Assembly (NCBI RefSeq): GCF_010015445.1
Contig: NC_053116.1
Location: forward strand, 33,724,785-33,788,784
Direction: 5' to 3'
DNA length: 64,000 bases
Source: Perca fluviatilis
Taxonomy: Eukaryota; Chordata; Actinopteri; Perciformes; Percidae
Position numbers and translations under genes: made by a program. This document shows positions 10,889 through 23,727 of the stretch, piece after piece. Position 1 is the first letter of the stretch. Every line of letters starts with the position of its first letter. A model generated the notes under the pieces. That model did not search any database. It worked only from the letters and a program-made list of their open reading frames with translations, and had not been told where the DNA came from.

Positions 10889-12345
10889 CAGTGCCTTGCG
10901 AAGTATTCGGCCCCTTGAACGTTTCGACCTTTTGCGCCACATTTCAGGCCTCAAACATAAAGATATAAAACTGTAATTTTTGTGAAGAATCAACAACAAG
11001 TGGGTCCCAATTATGAAGTGGAACGAAATTCATTGGCTATTTCAAACTTTTTTTTAAAATAAAAAACTGAAAAAGTGGGCGTGCAAAATTATTCAGCCCC
11101 TTTACTTTCAGTGCAGCAAACTCTCTCCAGAAGTTCAGTGAGGATCTCTGAATGATCCAATGTTGACCTAAATGACTAATGATGATAAATAGAATCCAGC
11201 TGTGTGTAATCAAGTCTCCGTATAAATGCACCTGCTCTGTGATAGTCTCAGAGGTCCGTTTAAAGCGCAGAGAGCATCATGAAGAACAAGGAACACACCA
11301 GGCAGGTCCGATATACTGTTGTGTGAGAAGTTTAAAGCCGGATTTGGATACAAAAAGATTTCCCAAGCTTTAAACATCCCAAGGAGCACTGTGCAAGCGA
11401 TAATATTGAAATGGAAGGAGTATCAGACCACTACAAATCTACGAAGACCCGGCCGTCCCTCTAAACTTTCAGCTCATACAATGAGAAGACTGATCAGAGA
11501 TGCAGCCAAGAGGCCCATGATCACTCTGGATGAACTGCAGAGATCTACAGCTGAGGTGGGAGACTCTGTCCATAGGACAACAATCAGTCGTATACTGCAC
11601 AAATCTGGCCTTTATGGAAGAGTGGCAAGAAGAAAGCCATTTCTTAAAGATATCCATAAAAAGTGTCGTTTAAAGTTTGCCAAAAGCCACCTGGGAGACA
11701 CACCAAACATGTGGAAGAAGGTGCTGTGGTCAGATGAAGATGGATGGAGCCAAATACAGGACCATTCTGGAAGAAAACCTGATGGAGTCTGCAAAAGACC
11801 TGAGACTGGGACGGAGATTTGTCTTCCAACAAGACAATGATCCAAAACATAAAGCAAAATCTACAATGGAATGGTTCACAAATAAACATATCCAGGTGTT
11901 AGAATGGCCAAGTCAAAGTCCAGACCTGAATCCAATCGAGAATCTGTGGAAAGAACTGAAAACTGCTGTTCACAAACGCTCTCCATCCAACCTCACTGAG
12001 CTCTAGCTGTTTTGCAAGGAGGAATGGGCAAAAATGTCAGTCTCTTGATGTGCAAAACTGATAGAGACATACCCCAAGCGACTTACAGCTGTAATCGCAG
12101 CAAAAGGTGGCGCTACAAAGTATTAACTTAAGGGGGCTGAATAATTTTGCACGCCCAATATTTCAGTTTTTTATTTGTTTAAAAGGTTTGAAATATCCAA
12201 TAAATTTCGTTCCACTTCATGATTGTGTCCCACTTGTTGTTGATTCTTCACAAAAAATTACAGTTTTATATCTTTATGTTTGAGGCCTGAAATGTGGCAA
12301 AAAGTCGAAAAGTTGAAGGGGGCCGAATACTTTCGCAAGGCACTG
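10889..12345 (+). mobile_element. Tc1-like transposon (copy 2), internally deleted
   Basis: A 1457-bp element with inverted repeats of roughly 210 bp, starting CAGTGCCTTGCGAAGTATTC and ending with the near complement. TA lies on both sides (10887-10888, 12346-12347). The transposase starts at 11280 (MKNKEHTRQVR) but a stop or frameshift follows at about 11325. The helix-turn-helix part (LNIPRSTVQAIILKW, LRRPGRPSK) is open from 11319. About 170 bp of the catalytic core after LWSDE is deleted near 11742. The second Asp (QQDNDPKHK) and the Glu ([10 protein letters not shown]) follow in another frame; a stop at 12003-12005 truncates the end. Not autonomous. Confidence 0.92.
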
Positions 12346-12347
12346 TA

Positions 12348-14539
12348 TTTCTGCCGTAGTTTCGGTTTTCCACCTCCGATGTATAGCAGCGTACAGCCAC
12401 TTCCCTAAACAGAGACCAGAGACCCAAACGGGGCTGTGAGTCTGTCAGAACGTCTGAGATCTACCGTATTAACAGAGCAATCACGTAATGATTTTTTTTT
12501 TCTTTATTCTTGTGATAACATATTATAACTTTATTTTTCACCAAATACCACGACTCCTCCAAATCACAGAAAACACAGATGGGATATATTTTGAATGTGA
12601 ACAAAATTTTCAACAGGAGCAGAAATGTTGCTCAAACACATCTGAAATATTACAGTCCAGGGGATTATTAATTCATTAAAATGAATTGATTTATCATTGA
12701 GGTGAATAATTGTCATATGCACATTTAAGGAGGTTACTTCCCCAACAAAAGACACAAAAAGAGGAGGGAAGAGTAAATTATGCCTAAGCCACATGTGTGC
12801 TGACTCAGATATAATTAGAAAAGTCGATCTACAGGAGAATAAATAGTTGAAAGAAATACAGAATGCCTGAGAGCCTTACTGCAATATATTCAATTATGTT
12901 TTTATATTTGGATTGTAATCTATGTTTCCCTTTACATAAAGATGTTTTCAGCATAACTTGATGCAGAAAAAGGTAGAAATAGGTGCATAATGCTAAGATG
13001 TGGTTAGAGGATTTAATTAACACACTTGATTTGGAAAGGATAAGGTATACGCTGAGAGACAGGCTCAAATTATTCAATAAAACATGGAAACCCTTCATAT
13101 CATACCTCAAAGCTACAAATCCATTACAACAGTCTGCATCCTAGCACACGATATATGACAATTGTTATGGTTTTAGAGTGAAGGTCTCTGCGAAGGAGGG
13201 TGGATGGGGGGGGAGATACAGTGGCCATCCCTGTCCGCATAACCTCTACAGGATGAGGGTCGTCACCAGCTTTATGAAAAGATGGGAGCAATAAAGTTTA
13301 TTGTCATTGTTGGTTGCTCACGTTCACCTTCCTGTCCACTCATTTTTATCCACATGAATCCCGATTGGGATGATTGTATGAAAAGAAGAGTTAAATGTAT
13401 GCAAGATAAGCAGAACGCATTAGACCTACGAATCTACTATAGGCTACATATTATACATTATAAGGGTTGGATGGTTGCGGGTGGGTGAAAAAAATACATT
13501 ATTAACAAGGACAATATTCTCTAAACTGTAAACACAGTGGAGCTGTCCACCATACTGTGCGCATTTACGCACGAGGACAGCAGTCAACAGCGTCACTCCA
13601 TTGATTATTTCATAAGCTAAAAGCCAAGTTATGTTTTCTTTGTCAAGTTTATAACTACAGATTTTAGTTTTGCTGTTTAAATATCCCACGATATCAGCTA
13701 CAGTGACATTAATGCGCGCTTGGAAACATTTACAGTTACTAAAAAACAGCATTCTCATCATTACAGTAAATCTTTAAAGAAAACACTTCAATGCAACTTC
13801 ATCACTACAATGCATCAATTTAAAAGCAATATCCTACAGAGACTGTAGAAAGGGTGCAAATAACTTATTTGGGTGGGTGCGGGTGGGGTATTTCAGTTAA
13901 TTTGATTGAATGTAATCAGAGCCGATCCACGCAATTGTCACATAATATTCCTACTCACATGGTCATTACAATGTAGTTATATATGTAGTGACTTTTTAAC
14001 AAAACATATATGTAGAAATAAGCCATGAGGGGCGAACAGGTAACTTGTTTCAGACGCTGCTCTGGGCTATAAATAAACCGCTGTCCGGTGTGCTCTGTAA
14101 CTTTGGATTCAGCGATCCATTCATTCACAGTTCTGTTAACACATGCTCACATGCTTTAAGCATTGGAGAGGAGAGTAAAGTTCTCGCATTAACCGCTTTA
14201 TACACTCAAACAGTGCCATAAAGTACATTATTATTATTATTATTATTATTAGGCCTAGATGTGTTGCAATGTCTCACAGAAAATAATGTATCGACGATGT
14301 AAGCGTTTAATGCGCATCTTACTGTATATTGATTATGAACGGGGAAATGATGATGCGGCTTTACATTTTGCTTCCCGAAAAGACTTGTGGGATGGTGTAG
14401 CGTTTTTCTTTCCTTTCATAAAGTTGATAAATGGTCCAGTGTATCCTCACTAAAAAAGGTAACAAAAAGCATTGAACAAAAGCATGAGCCCTTTCCTTAT
14501 CACTTAGAAAATTTGCACAGCTCTTATCATGGCGGCCAC
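12348..14539. other. No gene seen
   Basis: A/T-rich intergenic sequence without a supportable coding exon. It contains an (ATT)n tract at about 14227-14250. Confidence 0.5.
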
Positions 14540-14543
14540 TTAA

Positions 14544-14909
14544 AGGTGCCGTAGGTAGGATTGCAAAGATCCAGGACTTAGCCAAAAAATTTGATCGACA
14601 ACTTCTCAGTCCCTCCCCCCTTTCCGCTAAAGCCCATAACAGTGTCCTAAGCCCCTCCCCCCACAAGGGAGAATGAATGCGTGTGCATGAGCAGTAATTG
14701 ACACGCAGTTAGACACCCCCCCTGGCCCTGATTGGTGCATCTGAACAGGGAGTGGTGGATTTTTGCAAATTGCACTACAGACTGTAGGCGGTGCCAGAGG
14801 AGCTGGATTTTTTTTAAATGACCTGCTTCATGTAGTTCTACTGGAACATAGGGTCAGTTTCAGCAAATATGACAGAAAGTTAGTTTTATAAGGCTTACCC
14901 ACTGCACCT
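14544..14909. mobile_element. TTAA-flanked MITE (piggyBac-like)
   Basis: A 366-bp element with TTAA at 14540-14543 and 14910-14913. Its ends are inverted: AGGTGCCGTAGGTAGGATTG on the left, and AGGTGCAGTGGGTAAGC reading inward from the right. TTAA flanks are typical of piggyBac transposition. No coding capacity. A second, damaged copy lies at 7905-8614. Confidence 0.75.
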
Positions 14910-14913
14910 TTAA

Positions 14914-17900
14914 CTACTTCTGGGTCATTTCACTCAGTTAGGAACCTTCCTAATGAAAATTGACTATTCGACCACAGCCCAGGTCTCAAACCCTCAAAGC
15001 CTCGGTCTTGTCTTGGGTCTCGATACACTCTCAGTTTAGGTGGTCTCGACTACAACACTGGCGTCTAGTTCAACATCTAACAATGTTTGCAGAAAAACTT
15101 TAAATTACAGTTTAAAGAGTCTTGACGTAGAAGAGCTATAAGGGACAGTGAGGAAAATGACAGAAGGGCAGCGAGGGGCATGAGAGAGGGGAAGGAGGGA
15201 TCCAGATGGAGGGATAGAGGGCTGTAGGGGTGAGGAGTGATGGCATACCTCCAGCCTTATATAGGGTGTGTTTGTCTACAGGGTTCTGATGCTCCCCCAG
15301 GGAATGTCCAGGAATAGAAGGAAGTAAAGAAAAAGAAATAGAAAAAGAATAAAAAGAGGACAAGCGATTTCCTCTTGGTCTTTCGTTGCTACTCTGCAAA
15401 CCAAAATTGTCCCACACTTCCAAACCTTTTTCTCTCACCCAACTAGAGAAAAGTCTTGAGCCGGCAGAGCACCATCTGGTGCTGTCAGTCAGGCCCCCAA
15501 ACAGACACTCAATGAAGGCGGTGACATAAGTTGAATGGCATGGAAGCTGAACTCACACCCTCAGGGAAAGGCAGGGGTGATGTGACTGAGAGGGGTGAGA
15601 GGAGGTAAAGATGGAAAAAGGAGATGGTGCGGATCAAAACATGGAGAATAGTGAAAGGGTGGAAGAAAAAAAGAGTGTTGTATAGAGGGGAAGGAGAAAA
15701 AGAGGGGAGAAAAGGTATGGAGTGTGATGGATATAATGGGACAAGGGAGAAAAAAGAAGGGAGAGGGGAAGTTAAGTGGATTATTAGAAGAGGTGTGTCC
15801 ATCCTGTCTGCTTTTTTTATTTTGTTGTTTGTGTTCCACTGAGACCTCATGTGCTTTTGGGTTTGTTTGTTCGTTAGAGCAGACCAATAATTGTGCCACA
15901 GTGTTTGTTTGAAATAATGCATTTAATGTATTGTGCAACACCACTCAAAAACTTTGGGTAGAAAACTCCTGCGTCCCATACATTTAAACAGCGCTCAGCC
16001 AACAGGGACAAGGGACAGCTGAATATACTCTTATCTCATTTATCTAAAATGCATGTTTGATGCTTTTCATATGTCAACACTTTCACTAACGTTAGGTTGG
16101 AGACCTAATTTACCCATTGGGCCACAGACTAAAGAAAATGACACCACCCAAACTAACAGTCAGTCCGACGGGGGTGAGATGTTGCTCTTTGTTACACTAG
16201 ATTTGGTTTAAATTAATTTCTATTCAAATCAACGGCCAGTTTTCTACCCGGAAGTGAATTTTGTGTCAGAGCGATGTCATGGTGATTCGGTCAAATGTCC
16301 AAATGAGGAAAATAAAAACACAAAAATCCATGTATGTTTAAGTTACCATCTATAGGTAACCTACCATCAATGTCGTCCTGACAATAACGGTTTCAGATCA
16401 GAATTATTAATTCCATCAGTCATTCTAGAGGCCATAGATAAACTAAATGTATAAAAATCATTTTTATAAAAATAAAATGGGTGCGTTCCGATCCTATCGC
16501 CTTAGTGCTTCCATGCAATGTAGTCTTGCATTGCCAGACCTTACTCAACAGCGCTGCGGAGTAAGTAGCATAGCCTACCTGCAATGTGGACAGCACAGGG
16601 TATTAAGCCATGTTGAGTAAGATTCCAAACCGTAGGGAGCAAAACTAGGGAAGGGAAGAACTGAACAGGGGTTCAACGGTTCACCGGAAGTTGAAAAGCA
16701 ATATACCAATTAGTCATTGTGCCTACCTGGAATGACAAGTACATCCTATAAAGTAATCAAATCACATTTATTCACAAGTTACATACATTTTAACGGAATA
16801 AGTTTTGGAATGGAATCAGTTTTTGTTTCGATATTTTATTTCAGTAGTGTAAAATGTCCACAGGAGCAGCAACGTATCCAACGTGTTGTCATTACAAATA
16901 AAAATGCTTTTCTGATGAAAAATCAATTTACCCTAAAGAGTCAATACGATTCACCATCTGGGGACCATGAATGTCTGTACAATATTTCATAACATTCCGT
17001 ACAATAGTAGTTGAGATATTTCAGACTGTGTCGGATCAACCGACTGACCAACGTTGCCATAGAGCCACGCCACTATAATACATGTATACACTATACATAT
17101 GTACCTGGTACACGCATCCAAGTGCATATTTTTCTCTCTATCTATGAGAGAGAGAAAAAAAAAGAATGATCACATATGACTTTTTTCGCCTACATCATAG
17201 AACTAACAGTTCCATGGGAGGACGCCATCGAAGAAGCGTAAGAGGGTAAGAAGCTGCGCTACTCCAACTTAGCAGCTGAGGCAGAGGACAGAGGCTAGAA
17301 GATAATGGTGCACCCGGTGGAGGTGGGGTGTAGGGGCTTTGTAGCCAGCACAACAGCGAAGCTCCTTAAAGAGGTTGGAATCAGGTGACAGGTTCACAGA
17401 CAAGCCATCAAAGAGCTGGCCAACACCGCCGAGAGGACGAGCCATTGGCTGTGGCTGAAGAGGAGCGGTACCACCTGGGCTGCTAACGCAAACAGCTAAC
17501 CGCAGGACACACACCCAGGCTTGATCAACCTGTGGTGGGCCTGTCTCAGCAGAGGGTGTATTGTGATAATTGGCCGAAACCACCTGTGATGTTTAGGTAC
17601 ACAGTGTCCCGCTGGTAAAGCCTTATAGCAACCATTCTTCAAGAACTCCTGAATTAGAAGCGGTGCAAACACAAGGGACCTGGGGATTGCAACATCTAGT
17701 CCTTTCAACGAACCTTTACAGCTCTCCAAATCACTCCAATCCCCTGTAGATCCCATTGCATTAGATCACCAGTGAGATCCCATTTATCAGAAAGTGTCAG
17801 TGCCTGCTGAATGCGTCATTATTTTCTCTACTTGTGAACAATAGCATCACATCTCTGACAGGAAAAATCTCCAGGTGAGAAATTAGGTGTTGGATTAGCC

Positions 17901-18009
17901 TTTTGTTGGGTGTCGTTTGTTGTTTAGTTGCTTTAGCCTTGTAAAGGAGACTGTTTGACCAACATTTTAATTAATTTTAATTAGTCAGGGTCCAACACAG
18001 GTCAATGTA
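14914..18009. other. Gene-free; purine-rich tract and unassigned repeat
   Basis: Bases 15300-15780 are strongly G/A rich on the plus strand, which produces long but meaningless frames on the minus strand. Bases 17200-17760 carry two overlapping minus-strand open frames (104 and 86 codons) with no recognisable domain, possibly an old retroelement fragment. Confidence 0.45.
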
Positions 18010-19275
18010 TTAGTCTGGCTCAGTACTGAAGTGGTTTGAATCCTATTTAAAGAATAGGGACTACTTTGTGTCTATAGGTAATTATACATCTGAGCATACA
18101 AATATGACATGCGGAGTTCCCCAAGGCTCTGTTCTGGGGCCTCTTCTGTTCAACATCTACATGCTTCCACTGGCTCAGATTATGGAAAACAACAAAATAA
18201 GTTACCATAGTTATGCAGATGACACACAAATTTACATAACCTTATCGCCCCGGCGGGAACTATAGCCCAATACAACAATTAAATATGTGCATTGAACAAA
18301 TTAATGATTGGATGTGCCAGAACTTTCTTAAATTAAATGAAGAAAAAACGGAGGTGGTTGTTTTTGGAGCAAAGAGGAGAACGATTGAAAGTCAGAGCTC
18401 AGCTTCAAACGACAATGTTAAAAACAACAGACAAAGCCAGAAATCTTGGTGTAGTCATGGACTCAGACCTAAATTTTAACAGCCACATTAACATAATAAA
18501 AAAATCTGCCTATTATCACCTTAAAAATATATCAAGGGTTAGAGGACTTATGTCTCGGGCGGGGGGAAAAAAACCTTTTTTTTTTTTTTTTTTTGGGGGG
18601 GCGGACTGTGGGGGGGGTTCCTTTACGGGTCTTCCTAAAAATCAATCAGACAGCTGCAGCTGATTCAGAACGCTGCTGCTCGAGTCCTCACTAAAACCAG
18701 GAAAGTGGATCACATCACTCCAGTACTGAAGTCTCTACACTGGCTTCCAGTGCCTCAAAGAATTGATTTCAAAATACTTTTACTGGTTTATAAATCACTA
18801 AACAGTTTAGGGCCAAAACACATTTCTGATCTGCTACTACACTATGACCCACCCAGACCTCTCAGGTCGTCTGGGACAGGTCTACTTGTTGTCCCCAGAG
18901 TCAGAACTAAACAGGGGGAAGCAGCGTTCAGTTTTTATGCTCCACATAGCTGGAACAAACTCCCAGAAACCTGCAGGTCCGCTGCAACTCTCAGTTCTTT
19001 TAAATCTAAGCTAAAGACCTATCTTTTTGATGTTGCTTTTCTTTAAATAATCTATTTTATTAACTTTAATTTCTTATACTGCACTGTAACTTTTATTCTT
19101 ATACTGCACTATCAATTTTATTCTTGTTTTAATTTGTTTATTATTCTTGACTTTGTTTTTAAATTGTTTTTAATTGTGTTCTAACTGCTCTTTAATGTTT
19201 TATGTAAAGCACTTTGAATTGCCTTGTTGCTGAAATGTGCTATATAAATAAAGCTGCCTTGCCTTGCCTTGCCTA
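18010..19275 (+). mobile_element. L2/CR1-like LINE, 5'-truncated reverse transcriptase
   Basis: Reverse-transcriptase motifs are clear: GVPQGSVLGPLLFNIYML (about 18110-18165), then the catalytic box YADDTQIYI at about 18212, then a thumb segment [19 protein letters not shown]. The C-terminal part HITPVLKSLHWLPVPQRID and RSAATLSSFKSKLKTYLF follows, then the 3' UTR and a TTGCC tail to 19275. Frame breaks occur near 18262 and 18480, and the element is cut by a homopolymer artefact at 18558-18610. It is 5'-truncated, lacking ORF1 and the endonuclease. Confidence 0.85.
18558..18610. other. Homopolymer artefact overwriting LINE sequence
   Basis: A run of G, then A, C, about 18 T and G bases replaces the LINE segment expected between a motif ending GLMSR and one beginning LPKNQSD. 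Recognisable LINE sequence continues on each side. See the matching finding. Confidence 0.6.
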
Positions 19276-20109
19276 GTCTGTCAGGAAAAAGAGAGCAGCC
19301 AGACATCTATTTTTTTTTAAATCACTGACAACTTTGCAGGTAAAATCATGAAATTGTTAATTTAAGGTAAACCTCAGAAGACAAAAGTTGATACACTGAG
19401 ATAGTGAGTAAACTGCGTCACTATCTCATTGTATCAAATTTAGTCTGTGGACTTGATGCTAAGATAATTTTTTCTCATCTACTTTTAAAAGCAGTGAGCC
19501 ACCCGGTGGATCTTCCTTTCATTTTGATTCTCCTATAACTGCTGAGAAAGCCTCTCTGTTTCTGTACTTAATCAGTCAGATGTTTTATAAATGTTTCAGA
19601 TATTGGGTTTCTTTTTTCTGTTGCCTTTTAATGATGAACAATGAACATGGCATCTTATTACAGTAATTGAATATCTTGTGTGCATGCTTTTTGATCCCAC
19701 AGCTGCTCTTGTTTCCATGCCAATGAGACAGAACATAAATAGATTTCCAGTTAAAGAATTTTGAAACTGTGGAGCCTTACTGCTTAAAATTGTGTGTAGA
19801 CTACATTCATCAGCAGAGACTCCTGGCTAAAGGTTAGATTGCATCTCCGACAAATACAACTCCTCATTCTTTGTTCTATTAATAGTGTATTTGTGTTGTA
19901 ACCACACTGTAGGGATGCCTGTCAGTCCCCCACTGTGGTTCAAACTAAAGTATATCAAAAACTACCTAATGGATTGCCATGAACGTTAGCTACAGTATAG
20001 CAAGTGTTTAATTTGACACAAAAACCTGCACTGTGTCATGGCGTCACGTACCGGCTAGCCTCTGTACCGCTAGCTAACAGCACAACGCATTCTCATGAAT
20101 GGGTTCTTT
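19276..20109. other. No gene seen
   Basis: Ordinary A/T-rich intergenic sequence. A short imperfect hairpin occurs near 19398-19436 (GATAGTGAGT and CACTATCTCAT). Confidence 0.45.
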
Positions 20110-20955
20110 CATTTTTTTCATTTATTTATTTGTATAGCACAAGTAAACACAACAGAAGTTGACCACTGTGCTTCACATAACAAGAGTCAGGAAAGATAAT
20201 AGAATAAAACATCCTTCAGACAGCAAAAAAACATAAATAAAAATAAGAATTTAGAGAAATGCACGCTCCAAGATATAACTTTAGTTTGAGTTTAAACTCA
20301 AATAAAGAGGACAGCGATCTCAAGGAAACGGGGAGGCTATTCCACAGCCTAGGACCAACAACAGCGGAGGCACGGTCCCCTCTTGACTTTAGACGCGAGC
20401 GTGGCTGGGACCGATTATAGTTGCTCGTGGACCGTGGACACCTACCAGGTACATTCATATTTAACAGTTCGGATAAGTAAACTGGTGCAAGACCATTAAA
20501 AGATTTAAAAACAAACCAGCAAACCGGCAGCCAGTTAAGAGACAGTAAAATAGGAGTGATATGTTCATGTTTGCGAACCCCAGTCAGGAATCTGGCAGCT
20601 GCATTTTGGACCATTTGAAGCCTTGTAATAGAGAACTGGGGCAGTCCTGCATATAAGGAATTACAATAATCCAGACGGGATAGAACAAAAGCATGGATCA
20701 CTTTTTCAAGCTCTATTGGTGATAGGAAATGCTTAACTCTGGATAACAGCTTCAAATGATGAAAACTTGATTTCACCACTGTGTTTATGTGTTTATCTAG
20801 CTTTAAAGTGGAATCCAAAACCACTCCCAGACTCCTGACAGTAGGTTTAATGTCACAGTACAGGTCTGCAGTATTAAAAGTATTTTTTCCATCTCCTAGA
20901 ACAGGGCCAAACACAATAGCCTCGTTTTTGCTTGCGTTTAAATGTAAAAAATGTA
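20110..20955 (-). mobile_element. L2-like LINE, 3' segment, second family (split element)
   Basis: On the minus strand a frame of about 250 codons runs from FLHLNASKNEAIVFG through SLGVVLDSTLKLDKHI, LSRLDYCNSLYAGLP and LQMVQNAAARFLTG to RLWNSLPVSLRSL. This is the thumb and C-terminal region of an L2-type reverse-transcriptase protein. Its upstream half lies at 23728-23960, separated by a nested insertion of 2.8 kb. It differs from the 18 kb LINE in sequence and lacks the TTGCC tail. Confidence 0.82.
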
Positions 20956-23727
20956 TAGGCGGCTGCATATATGAAAAAAAAAAAAAATTCTAACAAAAGG
21001 TTTCTCAGCTGTTTTTTGTAGTATTAGGTGTCCTTAATAACATACTAAAAGTTTACCAAAGTTTGACCACTATAAAAGTGTAATTTTCAAGATGGCGTCC
21101 AAGATGGGGCAGGAAGCCCTCAAAATATCCTAACTCCTTCATTATTTGACCTAGCCAAGTAATCTTGGTGTCTAACCCCATGTTTTCTGGGTCTATGAAT
21201 CCATTGGACTTGTCTAAATTGCACTGACATGATGACATACTTATGGAATACATTTTGTGAGATAACAGTAAGGTTTTATCTGTTTTGGGGTGAATCAGAG
21301 ATGTAAACGATTTAGCCTATGTCATGTAACTCCTATTCAGTATGCGTTTTTGGACACATACCCTTTTTTTGCTAAAACACAGACTTGACATTCAATGTAA
21401 AAGTTATTCCACCCAAAAGTAACTTAAATTCTTACTCCCCCACCACCTCACCCCCCTCCGTGTGGTGTGTAAAAAAAATATCACCACGACGGTCAAAAGT
21501 TTTAGAACACCCCAGTTTTTCCAGGTTTTGATTGAAATTCATGCAGTTCAATGTCTCGTTGTACTCTCAAATGAAAGAATAGAACAAATTTAAGTTAATA
21601 AAGAAATCATGGAATCAATTTATAAACCAAAATGTAGTCTAAATTTTTGACTCATCAAAGTAGCCCCCTTTGGCAGATATAACAGCTGAACACACTTGTG
21701 GCATTCTTTCTACAATGGAAATCAAATATTCTTCAGAAAGTTCTTCCCGACTCTGTTGCAGAAGTTCCCATTAATGTGTGGCACTTGTAGGTTGCTTTGC
21801 TTTGCTTTCACTTTTCTGTCCAGTTCATCCCAAACCAGCTCAATGGGGTTTAAGTCTGGTGACTGTGCTGACCACTCCATGTTTTTAAGCTTACCATCTT
21901 GTTCTTTTTTGCTAAGGTAGTTCTGGCATAGCTTGGACTTATGTTTTGGGTCATTATCTTGCTGTAGGATGAACCCCTGACCAACTAGGTGCATACCAGA
22001 GGGTACTGCATGGCTCTGCAAAATGCTGTGGTAGCCGTTTTGGTTCAGGGTGCCTTTCACTCTGTACAAATCACCGACCCTGGATCCAGCAAAACAGCCC
22101 CAGACCATCACGCTTCCTCCTCCATGTTTGACAGTTGATGTCACACACTGAGGAACCATCCTTTCACCTACTTGATGGCGTACAAAAATCCTGCGTGATG
22201 AACCGAAGATTTCAAATTTTGATTCATCAGTCCATAACACCTTCTTCCTGTCTTTAGTAGTCCATTGACGATGTTTCTTGGCCCAGTCAAGCCTCTTTTT
22301 ATTATTCTGACGTCTAGCAATGGCTTTCTTGCTGCAACTCGACCTATCAAACCTGCAGCTCGAAGTCTTCTCTTTACAGGTGAAACTGAGACTTGCTTAT
22401 TACGACCACTATTAAGATGTGCTTGAAGCTGTTGTCCTGTGAGCCGCCTATCACGCAAGCTGTTGACTCTCAGAAACTTGTCTTCTGATTCTGTAGACCT
22501 CTTCCTGTCAGAGTTTCCCCCGGTTTCTAAGTGCCTTTTGATGGTGAAGAATACTGTACTCACTGACACCTTGACTTTCTTCGCAATTTCTCTGTAGGAA
22601 AGACCAACATTCTTAAGTGTTATGATGGTCTTCCATTGTTAATTTTCTTTTTCCCACCATTTTTATAGCAACATACTTCTTTCTGCAGTACAATACTGTT
22701 CATACAATGCTCACGAGGGTACGGTACCACAGTGTGTTCCAACAATACTTTTATACAAACAGAGGGGGTTGTAAGTAATCCAGACAAGTTGGAACACCTG
22801 TGGGAATTGGTAGCACCAACATTAAAAGCTTGATCAACCTCCAGAACAGCTTTACATTGTTAACCCCTTTCTTGTTCCCTGAAAAAGGCCTTTTTGTAAA
22901 ATTCTGAAATGTACATTATTTTTCAGTTTTGAGTAACCTTACTTATTGTTTTAACCTCAAGCAGTTAACTACTTACCGTTAGACCATTTCAAGCTATTCA
23001 ATTGACTTGAACTGCTCAAATTTCAATAAAAAAACTAAAAGGATTGGGTGTTCTAAAACCTTTGACCGGTAGTGTATTACAGCACAAATGTCTTATTCTC
23101 AGACACATGCTCAGTGTCATTTTATGGGGGTGTCAAAAGAACATTAGAAAGATTTCTAACACATGAAAAAGGCCAACAATGTGAGTGTATTAAGAGAGGA
23201 TGACATTGTTGGATTAGCTTGAGGAAAAAGTACACTCCAATTTTGAACATGAGTCATATTGTTGTAAACCAAGAAACTTGCCACATTTGCTGTAAAAACT
23301 TAAGAGATGGCTCTGATGTGGTAGAGGTTCATCAGAAGGGAGCTGATGGACAGAAACCACCAACACTAGGCAAAATGATATGAGAAATATGCAATTACTT
23401 AAGGGAAATTTTATAATTACAATTACAATTTTATATATATATATATAAAATTGTGTTTATTTATCATACAAATATGCTAATTAGAATATGAAATGGCCAA
23501 AACATGTATAAGGTACCAGTATTCATGGTGTAGTAGGAATACAAAGGAGTAATGGTCTTTTTAAGGACCTGGCGGCCACCATTTTGAAAATGGGGCCTTT
23601 CTTGAAGTCAAACTTTGGTAAACTTTTAGTATGTTTTTAGGTACATCTGATACTACTGTAAACCACTGAAAAATCTTTTGTTAGAATTTTTTTGGGGTCA
23701 AGCCATATTTGCAGCTGACTATTAAGG
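20956..23727. mobile_element. Terminal-inverted-repeat element inside a LINE
   Basis: The two ends are inverted copies for about 110 bp. The left arm has GGCTGCATATATG, an A run, ATTCTAACAAAAGG, and CATACTAAAAGTTTACCAAA by about 21060. The right arm has the complements between about 23605 and 23727. Without the Tc1-like element nested at 21481-23074 it would be about 1.2 kb with no coding capacity. It interrupts an L2-like LINE between the codons for KSWMSL and FLHLNAS. The exact boundary and the target duplication are uncertain by a few bases, and the superfamily is not assigned. Confidence 0.7.
21481..23074 (-). mobile_element. Tc1-like transposon (copy 3, distinct family)
   Basis: A 1594-bp element with TA on both sides (21479-21480, 23075-23076) and termini related to ACCGGTCAAAGGTTTTAGAA. 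The minus-strand transposase is nearly whole: a helix-turn-helix part (TIKRHLETGGNSDRKR, LTGQQLQAHLNSG), then LWTDESKFEIFG with the first Asp, [23 protein letters not shown] with the second Asp, and [14 protein letters not shown] with the third acid as Glu (DD34E). A frame change between the N-terminal part (22168-22569) and the catalytic part (21722-22240), near 22240-22300, and the absence of a clear initiator make it a pseudogene. It differs from copies 1, 2 and 4. Confidence 0.92.

Noticed and set aside
15509..15944. Overlapping 137- and 127-codon minus-strand frames
   Set aside because: They come from a purine-rich tract with few possible stops; no domain, and the two frames overlap each other.
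17269..17756. Two minus-strand frames of 104 and 86 codons
   Set aside because: No recognisable domain or splice context; at best a decayed retroelement piece, so not called a gene.
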